Positions 52,627 through 60,745 of a stretch of 64,000 bases of DNA are shown one piece after another. Under the pieces are notes generated by a model, which had not been told where the DNA came from, did no database searches, and was given only the letters and a program-made list of their open reading frames with translations. Numbering within the stretch: the stretch's first letter is position 1; every line of letters begins with the position of its first letter. Origin of the DNA: Candidatus Dormiibacterota bacterium (lineage in GTDB: Bacteria > Acidobacteriota > Polarisedimenticolia > Gp22-AA2); the NCBI GenBank assembly GCA_035635555.1, contig DASQAT010000006.1, positions 62,001 to 126,000 on the forward strand, written 5' to 3'. Position numbers and translations under genes: made by a program.

Positions 52627-53646
52627 TTGGACCTGATGCAGAAGTTCACGGACCTGTTCGACAGGCTGGGCGGCGAGTCGCTGCGGCCGCGCTACCCGAG
52701 CGTGGCGGTGGAGATCACCGCCGACCGCGTCGCCGCCGTCCGCCTGGCCGTCGATCGGAAGGGCGGACGGATGCGGCTGGCGGCCGCCGAGTCGCGTCCG
52801 CTGCCGGAGGGAGCGATCGACGTGTCCCTCACCAAGCCGAACATTCTCGACCAGTCGGCCGTCATGCAGGCCCTCCACGACGTCTTCGTCAAGGTCTCGC
52901 CGCGGGACCACCGCGTGTCGCTCCTCCTTCCGGACGACGTGGCGCGCGTGTCCCTCCTCGGTTTCACGACGCTCCCGAAGACCCGCAGGGAGCTTGTGGA
53001 GCTGGTCCGATTCCGCATGGCCAAGTCGCTTCCTTTCAAGCCGGAGGAGGCGGTCGTCGACCTGATGGTCCTGGCGGGCAGCGGGCCGCGCCCCGGGGGG
53101 TCGTCGTCGTCGGTCCTGGCCGCCTTCGTGCACCGCGCGGTTCTCGAACAGTACGAGTCGTTCCTCGCCGCGTGCGGCTACTGGCCCGGTCTCGTCGGCC
53201 TGTCCACGTTCGAGCTGTTCAACCTGTTCCGTCCATTGTTCGCGGGAAAGAGGGTGGCCGACCGGGACTCGCTGATCCTCAATGTGACCGGCCACTACCT
53301 GTCGGTCGTGATCCTGCGCGACGCCGACATCATCTTCTACCGCTGCAAGCCGCACCTGACGACGGCCGACGGCGACTCCGTAACCGACGTGCGCCGCGAG
53401 CTCTACACCTCGCTGGCGTTCTACCAGGAAAAGCTCCTGGGACGCGGTATCGGCCGGGTCTTCCTGCGCTGCGCCGGCCTGCCGCTCGAGCCGATCCGCG
53501 AGGCGGCCGGCGCCGAGACGGGCGGTGAGGTCGAGATCCTCGACCCCTTCTCGGTGATCCCGCAGAACGGCGGCCCGCCCGTCCCGCCGGAGCAGGCGGC
53601 GATCGTGGCGCCCGCCATCGGCGCCGTGGCCGGGAGGATGGCGTGA
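52627..53646 (+). CDS. pilM: PilM/GspL-like cytoplasmic assembly protein
   Basis: A 339-residue actin-like protein. It contains PSVAVEITADRVAAVRLAVDRK at the start, VSPRDHRVSLLLPDDVARVSLLGF, LPKTRRELVELVRFRMAKSLPFKPEEAVVD and VGLSTFELFNLFRP in the middle, with an ESLxxYxE-like glycine/strand arrangement. This is the PilM pattern: it binds the cytoplasmic tail of PilN. The start is TTG 52627 with GGGGTGA upstream; ATG 52642 is an alternative. It precedes pilN with a four-base overlap. Confidence 0.83.
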   Translation: MDLMQKFTDLFDRLGGESLRPRYPSVAVEITADRVAAVRLAVDRKGGRMRLAAAESRPLPEGAIDVSLTKPNILDQSAVMQALHDVFVKVSPRDHRVSLLLPDDVARVSLLGFTTLPKTRRELVELVRFRMAKSLPFKPEEAVVDLMVLAGSGPRPGGSSSSVLAAFVHRAVLEQYESFLAACGYWPGLVGLSTFELFNLFRPLFAGKRVADRDSLILNVTGHYLSVVILRDADIIFYRCKPHLTTADGDSVTDVRRELYTSLAFYQEKLLGRGIGRVFLRCAGLPLEPIREAAGAETGGEVEILDPFSVIPQNGGPPVPPEQAAIVAPAIGAVAGRMA

Positions 53647-55178
53647 ACCGCGTCACGCTGAACCTGGCGAGCCGGCCGTTCCGGAACAACACCGTCGTCG
53701 GGTCGGTCCTGGCGGCGGTGGTCGCGGTCGCGGTCGGCGCCACGGTCTTCAACCTTTACGTCTACACGAACTACGGGGGCCAGGACAGACATCTGCGCGA
53801 GGAGGAGACGCGCCACCGCGAGCGTCTCGCGGCGCTCGAATCGGACGAGCGGACGCTGTCGAAAGAGATCGCCACGCGCGACTTCAAGCGTCTGTTCGGC
53901 CGGGGCCAGTTCGCGGGCGACCTGATCCTGAAGCGGGCGTTCTCCTGGACGCTCCTGTTCAACAAGCTCGAGAGCGTCATGCCGGCGGAAGTGATGATGA
54001 CCGCCATCCGCCCGCACATCTCGAACGAAGGGATCGTCATCCGCGTCGAGGGGATCGCCAAGAATCACGGTGCTCTGATCTCCCTGGAGGAGTCGCTCCA
54101 GAAGACCACGGTATTCGCCAAGGTCTCCCCCATCAGCGAGCGACGACTCAACCCCAGCCGTCCCGAGATCTCCTTCGTCATGCAGTTCGATTACCTGGCT
54201 TCGAAGGCCGTGCCCGGGCCGGACGCCGTCGCCTCCGGCGCCGTCCCCGGAGAGGCCGCGGAGCCCGGGCCGTCCACGACACCTCCCGGGACGGTGGCGG
54301 CCGCCGTCGCGACGCCGGCCCCGGCGGCCGCCACCGTGGCCGCGTCGACCCCCGGCGCGCCGACGGCCGCCGCTCCAGCGGGCGCGACGGAAGGGCAGCC
54401 GATCCGCGTGCTCGGGACGGTGGGACGGGACGGGCGGCCGCGCACGTCGGAGCTCGTGGCCCGCATGCTGGCGGCTCCGGGCGGCTTCTATCCCGATACT
54501 CCTCCGCCGTCGCCGCCGGAGCCGAAGACACCGGTGAAGAAGCCGCGAGGCAAGTCACCCGATGCGAAAGCGGCCCCCGCGCCGGCCGCTCCGGCGGGCG
54601 CCCCGGTGACTTCGGGGACGCAGGGGGCCGCGCCGGCTCCCGTCCGCGGCGGTGGTGCGGGCGCAGCGGACCCCGCGGCACGGACGTCGGATGGACGACC
54701 GCCCGACTCCGGCGTGTCCGCGGCCGCCTGGCAGGACGGTGCGATCAGAAACCTGGCCCGACCGCCTCTCGTCGCGGGGCTGCCGCCGCGGCGCGACCCG
54801 AACCTCGGTCCGCCGCCCGCGGCGAAGAAGCCGAAGTTCGCGCCCGCGCGCCCCGCGCAGCCGGTCCCCGCGACGCGGCTCGACGAGCGGCTCAGTTTCG
54901 CCGCCCGGCCGGTGGGGGATGTGTACGCCGCGCTGTCCCGAGCCCACGGAGTGCGCTTCGACATCGATCCGACCGTGGACACGCGCGCGCCCGTATCGGC
55001 CGACCTGGGGGGGAAGAACCTGAAGGACGCGATCGCCGTCCTCTCCAAGCTCGCCGGGCACAGGGTGCTGCGCGTCCAGGACGGGGTGTACCGCGTCGTC
55101 CCGCTGGCGGGGGGGGAGCCGCTGGCCGACCGCCCCGTCCAGGAGGAAGCGCTGCCCGCGAACGAGGTGAAGCCGTGA
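53643..55178 (+). CDS. pilN: PilN-like protein fused to a C-terminal secretin-type (STN/N0) domain
   Basis: A 511-residue protein in three parts. Residues 1-190 are a PilN: VTLNLASRPFRNN, the conserved cytoplasmic PilM-binding motif, one transmembrane helix, then a periplasmic coiled-coil and ferredoxin-like domain. Residues ~190-420 are an Ala/Pro/Gly-rich linker with an embedded DGRPRTSELVARML motif. Residues ~430-500 are an STN-like domain (LSFAARPVGDVYAALSRAHGVRFDIDPTV and LKDAIAVLSKLAGHRVL). STN domains usually form the N0 ring of secretins, so this fusion could dock the inner-membrane complex to the secretin. GTG 53643 overlaps pilM. Confidence 0.8.
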   Translation: MNRVTLNLASRPFRNNTVVGSVLAAVVAVAVGATVFNLYVYTNYGGQDRHLREEETRHRERLAALESDERTLSKEIATRDFKRLFGRGQFAGDLILKRAFSWTLLFNKLESVMPAEVMMTAIRPHISNEGIVIRVEGIAKNHGALISLEESLQKTTVFAKVSPISERRLNPSRPEISFVMQFDYLASKAVPGPDAVASGAVPGEAAEPGPSTTPPGTVAAAVATPAPAAATVAASTPGAPTAAAPAGATEGQPIRVLGTVGRDGRPRTSELVARMLAAPGGFYPDTPPPSPPEPKTPVKKPRGKSPDAKAAPAPAAPAGAPVTSGTQGAAPAPVRGGGAGAADPAARTSDGRPPDSGVSAAAWQDGAIRNLARPPLVAGLPPRRDPNLGPPPAAKKPKFAPARPAQPVPATRLDERLSFAARPVGDVYAALSRAHGVRFDIDPTVDTRAPVSADLGGKNLKDAIAVLSKLAGHRVLRVQDGVYRVVPLAGGEPLADRPVQEEALPANEVKP

Positions 55179-55798
55179 AAGTGACCTTGAAGCTCCCGCG
55201 GTCGAAAGGACGGTTCGATCTGCGCGAGAACCTCTGGCGCATCGCCGCCGTCCTCGGCGTCGTGCTCCTCCTCGACCTCGGCTTCTATCTGTTGTTCGAC
55301 CTGCCCCGTCTGCGCTCGCTCCGGGGCCTCGAGGAGCGTCGCAACTCGGCGGCCAGCGACCTGCGCGGCACACAGACACGCTGCGACCGGATGCGTGAGA
55401 AGCTTTTGCAGTTCGACGCGGAGACGAAGAGACTCGATGACTTCTACGGCAACGTCCTCGGGACCCAGGTCGATCGCATGACGACGATCCAGAAGGAAGT
55501 GCGCAGCATCGCCACGGAGTTCCACATCGACCCGGAGTCGATCGACTATTCCTCGCAGGAGACGGAGGGCGGGGGGATGACCCTGTTCCAGATCACCATC
55601 CCCCTGGTCGGCGGCTACCCCAATTTGAGGCAATTCATCAACCGGATCGAGTCCTCGAAGCACCTGCTCATCGTGGACAGCGTGGAGCTGACCGGCGCCC
55701 GCGAGGGGGGCGCCATGCTCAGCCTGACGATCAAGATCTCGACCGTGTTCCATTCCCCGCCGCTGCCGGCGCCCGCGCCGCCACCGGCGCCGGCGTGA
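55175..55798 (+). CDS. pilO: PilO-like assembly protein
   Basis: A 207-residue bitopic protein: a short cytoplasmic lead, a transmembrane helix (RIAAVLGVVLLLDLGFYLLF, about residues 26-46), a coiled coil (RRNSAASDLRGTQTRCDRMREKL) and a periplasmic ferredoxin-like domain with FQITIPLVGGYPNLRQFINRIESSKHLLIVDSVELTG. This matches PilO, partner of PilN in the inner-membrane alignment complex. The C-terminus is a Pro/Ala run. GTG 55175 overlaps pilN. Confidence 0.86.
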   Translation: MKVTLKLPRSKGRFDLRENLWRIAAVLGVVLLLDLGFYLLFDLPRLRSLRGLEERRNSAASDLRGTQTRCDRMREKLLQFDAETKRLDDFYGNVLGTQVDRMTTIQKEVRSIATEFHIDPESIDYSSQETEGGGMTLFQITIPLVGGYPNLRQFINRIESSKHLLIVDSVELTGAREGGAMLSLTIKISTVFHSPPLPAPAPPPAPA

Positions 55799-55808
55799 AG
55801 GGGAAGGC

Positions 55809-56468
55809 GTGAAAGGCAAGAAGAAGGAAATCATTCTCGGGGCGCTGCTGGTCGCGATCGCCTTCGCCGTCTGGCACAATCTCGGCGGAGGGGAGGACGC
55901 GGCGCGCACCGCGGGACCGGCGCGGCCCGGGGGGACGGTCGCGCGCGTCAAGATCGACGACATCAAGCTCCCGAACGTGAACTGGGCGGCGCTCTCGGCC
56001 CCGCGCCCGGTGTACGACCCGAACGGGCGGAACATCTTCACCTGGGGGGTCATCATCCCGCCTCCGCCTCCACCGATGACGCCGCAGGAGAAGGCGGCGC
56101 TCGAGAAGGCGCAGCACGACGCGGAGGCGGCCCGCAAGGCGGCGGAGGAGGCGGCCGCCAAGGCCGCGCAGGACCAGGCCCAGAAGGCCCAGGAGCAGGC
56201 GACCATCCTGGCCAACCAGCCCCCCCCGCCGCCGCCGAAGCCGCAGCCGCCTGCGATCAACTACAAGTTCATCGGCTACTTCGGGCCGTCCGAGAATAAG
56301 ATCGCGATCCTGAACGACGGCACGGACCTGATCTTCGTGCGCCAGGGCGAAAAGCTCGGCGGCCAGTTCAAGATCCTCGAGATCGGCTACGAATCGGTGA
56401 AATTCGGCTACATGGATCCGAAGTTCAAGGGAGAGACGACGACGCTGCCGATGAGCAGCTCGCCTTGA
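55809..56468 (+). CDS. PilP/GspC-like periplasmic connector protein
   Basis: A 219-residue protein with an N-terminal membrane helix (EIILGALLVAIAFAVWHNL), a polyproline and Ala/Lys/Glu-rich helical linker (PPPPPPMTPQEKAALEKAQHD) and a compact C-terminal beta domain: YKFIGYFGPSENKIAILNDGTDLIFVRQGEKLGGQFKILEIGYESVKF. This resembles the PilP or GspC homology region that contacts the secretin N0 domain. Position between pilO and the secretin supports that. GTG start 55809 follows GGGGAAGGC. Confidence 0.75.
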   Translation: MKGKKKEIILGALLVAIAFAVWHNLGGGEDAARTAGPARPGGTVARVKIDDIKLPNVNWAALSAPRPVYDPNGRNIFTWGVIIPPPPPPMTPQEKAALEKAQHDAEAARKAAEEAAAKAAQDQAQKAQEQATILANQPPPPPPKPQPPAINYKFIGYFGPSENKIAILNDGTDLIFVRQGEKLGGQFKILEIGYESVKFGYMDPKFKGETTTLPMSSSP

Positions 56469-56482
56469 GGGGAGGTGAGACA

Positions 56483-58930
56483 GTGGGGACAGCGAACGTC
56501 ACGACTCTGACCCGAACGTCGACGCGCCGGGAGAGTACCGCCTGCGCGGCGGCGCTCGTCGCGGCGCTCGTTCTCGGCGGCTGCGCCACGGGCCGGGCGT
56601 ACCAGCAGGGCGAGAAGGAGATGTCCGCCCAGAACTACGACCGGGCCGTGCTGCTGTTCTCCAAGGCGGTCTCCACCAACCCCGAGAGCACGCGCTACAA
56701 GGTGGCGCTGTCACGCGCCAAGATGAAGGCGGCGCAGGACCATTTCGCCAAGGGGCAGGCGTACGTCAAGGCGGGCCGGGTCGAAGGGGCCATCGCCGAG
56801 TTCCAGCAGGCGGTCTACCTCGATCCCTCGCACCAGTACGCCGCCAACGAGCTGTCCAAAGCGCTCGCCGAATGGCAGAAGCAGCAGAAACAGGACGAGT
56901 CGGACATGGAGAAGCTGAAGAGGCAGGCGAAGGAGGCCGCGCCCGGCCGCGTCGCCCCCCGCCTGAACCCGGCCTCGAACATTCCCATCGTCCTGCGCTT
57001 CAAGGACGAGACGGTCAAGAAAATCTACGACGCGGTCTCCAAGGCGTCCGGCATCAACTTCATCTACGACGAGAGGCTCGATCTCAACAAGAAGATCTCG
57101 ATCGATCTCGCCGACGTGACGTTCGGGCAGGCGCTCGACACGCTCATGACTATGAACAAGCACTTCTTCAAGATCTGGGACGAGAACACCATCCTGATCG
57201 CCGACGACAACCAGCAGAAGCACAAGGAGTACGACGACCTCGTCATCCAGACGTTCTACCTGAGCAACGCCGACGTCAAGGACGTGCAAGTCCTGTTGAG
57301 GACCCTCCTCGACGCGCGCCAGCTCGCCCAGAACGACCGGCTCAACGCCATCACCATCCGCGACACCCCCGAACGCGTGCAGGTGGCCCAGAAGATCATC
57401 GAATCGAACGACAAGGCCAAGTCCGAGCTGATCGTCGACATCGAGCTGCTGGAGATCAACCGGACCCTGCTGCAGAACCTCGGCATCGACCTGTTCGGAC
57501 CGGGCGGCGGCAGCGGCAAGCAGCTCAACCTGACCTACGGCTCCTCGAACCCCGTGCCGCTCAACAATCTCGATCTCCTGAAGCAGGCCGGCTCGTGGCT
57601 GCTGGGGCCAATCCCCGGTGTCGTGGTGAACTTCCTGAAAACCGACGCGGACGCCCAGGTGATCGCCAAGCCCCAGGTCCGGGTGACCGAGGGTGAGAAG
57701 GCCACGGTGCGCATCGGTGACCGGATCCCGATCCCGACGACGACGTTCAACGCCGCACCGACGGTCGGCGGGACGGTCGGCGTGCCGATCACCTCGTTCA
57801 CCTACCAGAACGTCGGGATCAACATCGACATCGAGCCGCGCGTGCACCATAACAAGGAGATCACCCTGAAGCTCAAGGTGGAGATCTCGTCGCTGGCCGG
57901 GCAGGTCTCCGCCGGCGGCGGACTGACGCAGCCGATCATCGGCACGCGCGAGATCGACACCACCATCCGTCTGAAGGACCAGGAGACCAACCTGCTCGCG
58001 GGTCTCATCCGCGAGGAGGAGCGCAAGTCGATGAGCGGTGTCCCGGGCCTGTCCGACATCCCGGTGATCCGGCGGATCTTCGGGGAAAACGAGACCAACA
58101 TCCAGCAGACCGACATCGTCCTGACCCTGACGCCCCACATCATCCGCATTCCGGACGTGACCGAGGAGGACCTGCTGCCGCTGTGGATCGGCACCGAGAG
58201 CGACATCGCGCTGCGCGGCGGGAGCAAGACCAGTCCGTTCGGCACGACGCCGTTCGAGGGGAAGGGGGAGGAGGAGGAAACCGCGCCGCTCCCGCCGCTC
58301 CCGGATCTCCCCGTCGAGGAGGCGCCGCCCGCGGGCGATGAGGAGACGCCGCAGGAGGGGGCGGCTACCGTGGTCGCTCCCGCCTCCGCCCCGGCTCCCA
58401 CACCGGCCCAGGCTGCCCCGACGCCGCAACCCGCGCCACAGCCGACCCCCCCTCCGTCGTCGGCCACGGCCGTAACGCCGGAGCCCAGGCCGGGCGACGC
58501 GACCGGTCCGGCCACGGTGTATCTCAACCCGGCATTTCTCAACGTGCCGAAGGGGCAATACTTCACCGTCAGCGTGGCCATCCGATCGGCGACCGGCGTC
58601 GGCAGCGTGCCGTTCCATCTCCGGTACGACCCGCAGTATCTCGAATTCATCAACGCCTCCAGCGGGTCCTCCTTCCTGTCTCAGGACGGCGTCCAGCCCT
58701 TCGTCCTGGCGACCAAGGGGGCCGGAGGGAACGAGGTGATCGTCGGGCTGTCGCGCGAGGGGAGCAAGCCGGGCGTGAGTGGATCGGGGGAGCTGATCGC
58801 CCTGACCTTCCGGGCCACCGGAGCGAAGACCGGGACGACGACGCTGAGCTTCACCGACATCACGGTCCTCGACCCGTCGGCCCAGCGGCTGCGGTTCGAC
58901 AAGATGGGAATGACGGTGAACGTCCAGTAG
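56483..58930 (+). CDS. lipoprotein secretin (GspD/PilQ-like) with TPR repeats and C-terminal cohesin-like domain
   Basis: An 815-residue outer-membrane secretin. It has a lipoprotein signal (VALVLGGCATG, lipobox LGGC), TPR-like repeats (residues ~35-140: YDRAVLLFSKAVSTNPES and EGAIAEFQQAVYLDPSHQY), secretin N0/N1 domains (ISIDLADVTFGQALDTLM, DLVIQTFYLSNADVKDVQVLL), and a secretin core with TDADAQVIAKPQVRVTEGEKATVRIGDRIP and ETNLLAGLIREEERKSMSGVPGLSDIPVI. A 100-residue Pro/Ala linker then leads to a cohesin-like beta domain (VYLNPAFLNVPKGQYFTVSVAIRSATGVGSVPFHLRYDPQYLEF). GTG 56483 has GGAGGTGA five bases upstream; an earlier TTG was rejected. Confidence 0.9.
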   Translation: MGTANVTTLTRTSTRRESTACAAALVAALVLGGCATGRAYQQGEKEMSAQNYDRAVLLFSKAVSTNPESTRYKVALSRAKMKAAQDHFAKGQAYVKAGRVEGAIAEFQQAVYLDPSHQYAANELSKALAEWQKQQKQDESDMEKLKRQAKEAAPGRVAPRLNPASNIPIVLRFKDETVKKIYDAVSKASGINFIYDERLDLNKKISIDLADVTFGQALDTLMTMNKHFFKIWDENTILIADDNQQKHKEYDDLVIQTFYLSNADVKDVQVLLRTLLDARQLAQNDRLNAITIRDTPERVQVAQKIIESNDKAKSELIVDIELLEINRTLLQNLGIDLFGPGGGSGKQLNLTYGSSNPVPLNNLDLLKQAGSWLLGPIPGVVVNFLKTDADAQVIAKPQVRVTEGEKATVRIGDRIPIPTTTFNAAPTVGGTVGVPITSFTYQNVGINIDIEPRVHHNKEITLKLKVEISSLAGQVSAGGGLTQPIIGTREIDTTIRLKDQETNLLAGLIREEERKSMSGVPGLSDIPVIRRIFGENETNIQQTDIVLTLTPHIIRIPDVTEEDLLPLWIGTESDIALRGGSKTSPFGTTPFEGKGEEEETAPLPPLPDLPVEEAPPAGDEETPQEGAATVVAPASAPAPTPAQAAPTPQPAPQPTPPPSSATAVTPEPRPGDATGPATVYLNPAFLNVPKGQYFTVSVAIRSATGVGSVPFHLRYDPQYLEFINASSGSSFLSQDGVQPFVLATKGAGGNEVIVGLSREGSKPGVSGSGELIALTFRATGAKTGTTTLSFTDITVLDPSAQRLRFDKMGMTVNVQ

Positions 58931-58951
58931 AAAGGAATGCCGAGGCGGGAG

Positions 58952-59428
58952 ATGCGGTTGCATGGTTCGAAGTCGGCTGCGGGCGTCACCCTCGTCGAGC
59001 TGGTGGTGACCATCGCCGTGCTGTCGATCATCGCCGGGGCGCTGGTGCCGATCGCCAAGTTCGCCGTGAAGCGCCAGAAGGAGCTCGAGCTGCGGCGCGA
59101 CCTGAGGACCATGCGCACGGCCATCGACTTGTACAAAAAGTTCTGCGACACCGGTGTCATCCAGAAGAGCGGCGTCGATTCGGAGTGCTACCCGCCCGAT
59201 CTCGACACGCTGGTCGACGGCGTCGAGAAGACGGGGGCGCTGGGGCAGAAGATCAAGTTCCTGCGCCGCGTCCCGATCGACCCGATGACCAGCACGAAGG
59301 ACTGGGGGATGCGGTCGTTCCAGGACGAGGCGGACTCGACCTCATGGGGGCACGAGAACGTCTACGACGTGTACACCACGTCGCAGGGGAAGGCGCTGGA
59401 CGGCAAGACGCAGTACAAGGACTGGTGA
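58952..59428 (+). CDS. type II secretion pseudopilin
   Basis: A 158-residue pseudopilin with a prepilin cleavage site at AAG|VTLVELVVTIAVLSIIAGALVPIA, Glu at +5 of the mature protein, followed by the long hydrophobic helix. The globular part resembles GspG: LRTMRTAIDLYKKFCDTG, SECYPPDLDTLV, KFLRRVPIDPMTSTKDWGMRS. Cysteines may form a disulphide. ATG 58952 has GAGG six bases upstream and gives a short leader; ATG 58937 is the alternative. A second pseudopilin follows immediately. Confidence 0.85.
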   Translation: MRLHGSKSAAGVTLVELVVTIAVLSIIAGALVPIAKFAVKRQKELELRRDLRTMRTAIDLYKKFCDTGVIQKSGVDSECYPPDLDTLVDGVEKTGALGQKIKFLRRVPIDPMTSTKDWGMRSFQDEADSTSWGHENVYDVYTTSQGKALDGKTQYKDW

Positions 59429-59429
59429 G

Positions 59430-59828
59430 ATGCGGGACGAGAAGGGATTCACCCTCATCGAGCTTCTGATCGTCGTCGCGATCATCGGCATCATCGCCGG
59501 CATCGCGGTGGTGCAGCTGCAGAACGCCCCGAAGAAGGCGCGCGAGTCGGTCCTCAAGGAGGACCTGTACGCCCTGCGCGACTGCATCGACCAGTACTTC
59601 GCGGACAAGGGGAAGTACCCGGAATCGCTCGAGACGCTCGTCGAGGAGAACTACCTGCGCAAGCTGCCGGCCGATCCGATCACCGGGTCGTCCGAGAGCT
59701 GGCAGGTCGTGCACGCCGAGGCCGACGACGAGGACTCGACGGACCCCTCCGCGACCGCCGGCATCATCGACGTGAAGAGCGGCGCCGAGGGTTCGGCCCT
59801 CGACGGAACGAGATACAGCGACTGGTGA
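59430..59828 (+). CDS. gspG: major pseudopilin, GspG-like
   Basis: A 132-residue pseudopilin with a short leader and site DEKG|FTLIELLIVVAIIGIIAGIAV, Glu at +5. The globular domain has ARESVLKEDLYALRDCIDQYFADKGKYPESLETLVEENYLRKLPADPITGSS, the GspG pattern with calcium-loop-like acidic residues (ADDEDSTD) and a final SDW that parallels the KDW end of the preceding pseudopilin. It starts one base after that gene's stop. Short, well-conserved form typical of a major pseudopilin. Confidence 0.9.
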   Translation: MRDEKGFTLIELLIVVAIIGIIAGIAVVQLQNAPKKARESVLKEDLYALRDCIDQYFADKGKYPESLETLVEENYLRKLPADPITGSSESWQVVHAEADDEDSTDPSATAGIIDVKSGAEGSALDGTRYSDW

Positions 59829-59840
59829 GGGAGAACGACG

Positions 59841-59869
59841 TTGTGGAGGCCTCTCGCGGGGCGTATATT
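59841..59869 (+). promoter_or_regulatory. internal promoter upstream of the Ig-like lipoprotein gene
   Basis: TTGTGG (59841-59846), 17 bases, TATATT (59864-59869). Transcription would start near 59876, just ahead of the AAGGAG ribosome site. Confidence 0.5.
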
Positions 59870-59890
59870 CCGACGAAGGAGTCCAGAGTG

Positions 59891-60727
59891 ATGACGACAA
59901 TTCTGAAACGTTACCCGGCGCGGGTCGCGGCCTTCATCGCGGTGGCCGCCGTCGCCGCGTGTCAATCCAGCGACAAGCTCCCGCCCAAGGGATCGACGGT
60001 CACGGTGGCGGCAAACCCCGCGACCATCCCGCTGGCAACCGCCGCGGAGTGTGGCAGTCTTCTAGGCGTGACGACCTGCGGGACAGCCGACATCGTCGCC
60101 ACGGTCGCAAGCGAGTTGGGCGTCCCGCTTCCCGGCCAGGATGTCCGCTTCAGCAGCACAGCCGGCTTCCTTTACACCGGCTCCGCATTGAGCCCCGTGA
60201 ACGCCGCCAACATTCCGATTCGGACCGACAGATTCGGTAACGCGAATGTCAGTCTGACTACGTCAACAACGGCCACGGTGACCGCCAAGTCCGGAGCGGC
60301 CTCCGGGACTCTGACGATCAACACGGTATCCGGCAACCTCAGTTCGATCCTGCTGAATATCGACATTAGCACCAGCGGATGTTCCACAAAGGGTCTCAGC
60401 ATCGATAGCTGCGGCCAGATAGTCTGCTTTAAGGCGACGGCTGTGGATTCCACCGGCAAGGGCATTCAGGGGGTTCCACTCGTTTTCAAGCTTCAGAACA
60501 ACACTTCGTCCGATGGGAAGACGTTCAACGTGACCTTTACCAATTCTTCCACGACGACGAATACCAACGGCGACGCTTTCGCCCAGTTCACGCCGGATAA
60601 CACGTGCTCGGCCCAGTGCAGCCAGAGCCAGAACGGCGGCAAGAGTTGCGTTGGGGAGATCGTCTGCACGACACAGGGAGGAACGTTCCAAAGTAACACG
60701 CTGCAATTGAATATCGGAATTCAGTAA
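59891..60727 (+). CDS. lipoprotein with bacterial Ig-like beta-domains, compositionally distinct
   Basis: A 278-residue exported protein. The signal ends in a lipobox-like VAAC (AVAAVAACQSS). The rest is Thr/Ser/Asn/Gly-rich beta sequence with two repeats of Big-1/invasin-type Ig-like folds (TVTVAANPATIPLAT, DIVATVASELGVPLPGQDVRFSS, FGNANVSLTTSTTATVTA, then CFKATAVDSTGKGIQGVPLVFKLQN). Several cysteine pairs occur late (CSAQCSQSQNGGKSC). G+C content and codon use (many A/T third bases) are unlike every neighbour. It has its own promoter. It may be a surface-exposed accessory or substrate of the secretion system; no specific function is recognised. Start ATG 59891 or GTG 59888. Confidence 0.7.
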   Translation: MTTILKRYPARVAAFIAVAAVAACQSSDKLPPKGSTVTVAANPATIPLATAAECGSLLGVTTCGTADIVATVASELGVPLPGQDVRFSSTAGFLYTGSALSPVNAANIPIRTDRFGNANVSLTTSTTATVTAKSGAASGTLTINTVSGNLSSILLNIDISTSGCSTKGLSIDSCGQIVCFKATAVDSTGKGIQGVPLVFKLQNNTSSDGKTFNVTFTNSSTTTNTNGDAFAQFTPDNTCSAQCSQSQNGGKSCVGEIVCTTQGGTFQSNTLQLNIGIQ

Positions 60728-60745
60728 AGAGGAGAGTCAGCGACA

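Noticed and set aside
58961-58985. GGTTCGAA resembling a tRNA T-loop
   Set aside because: It lies inside a pseudopilin coding sequence and no acceptor, D or anticodon stems can be drawn around it. No tRNA was found by eye anywhere in the window.
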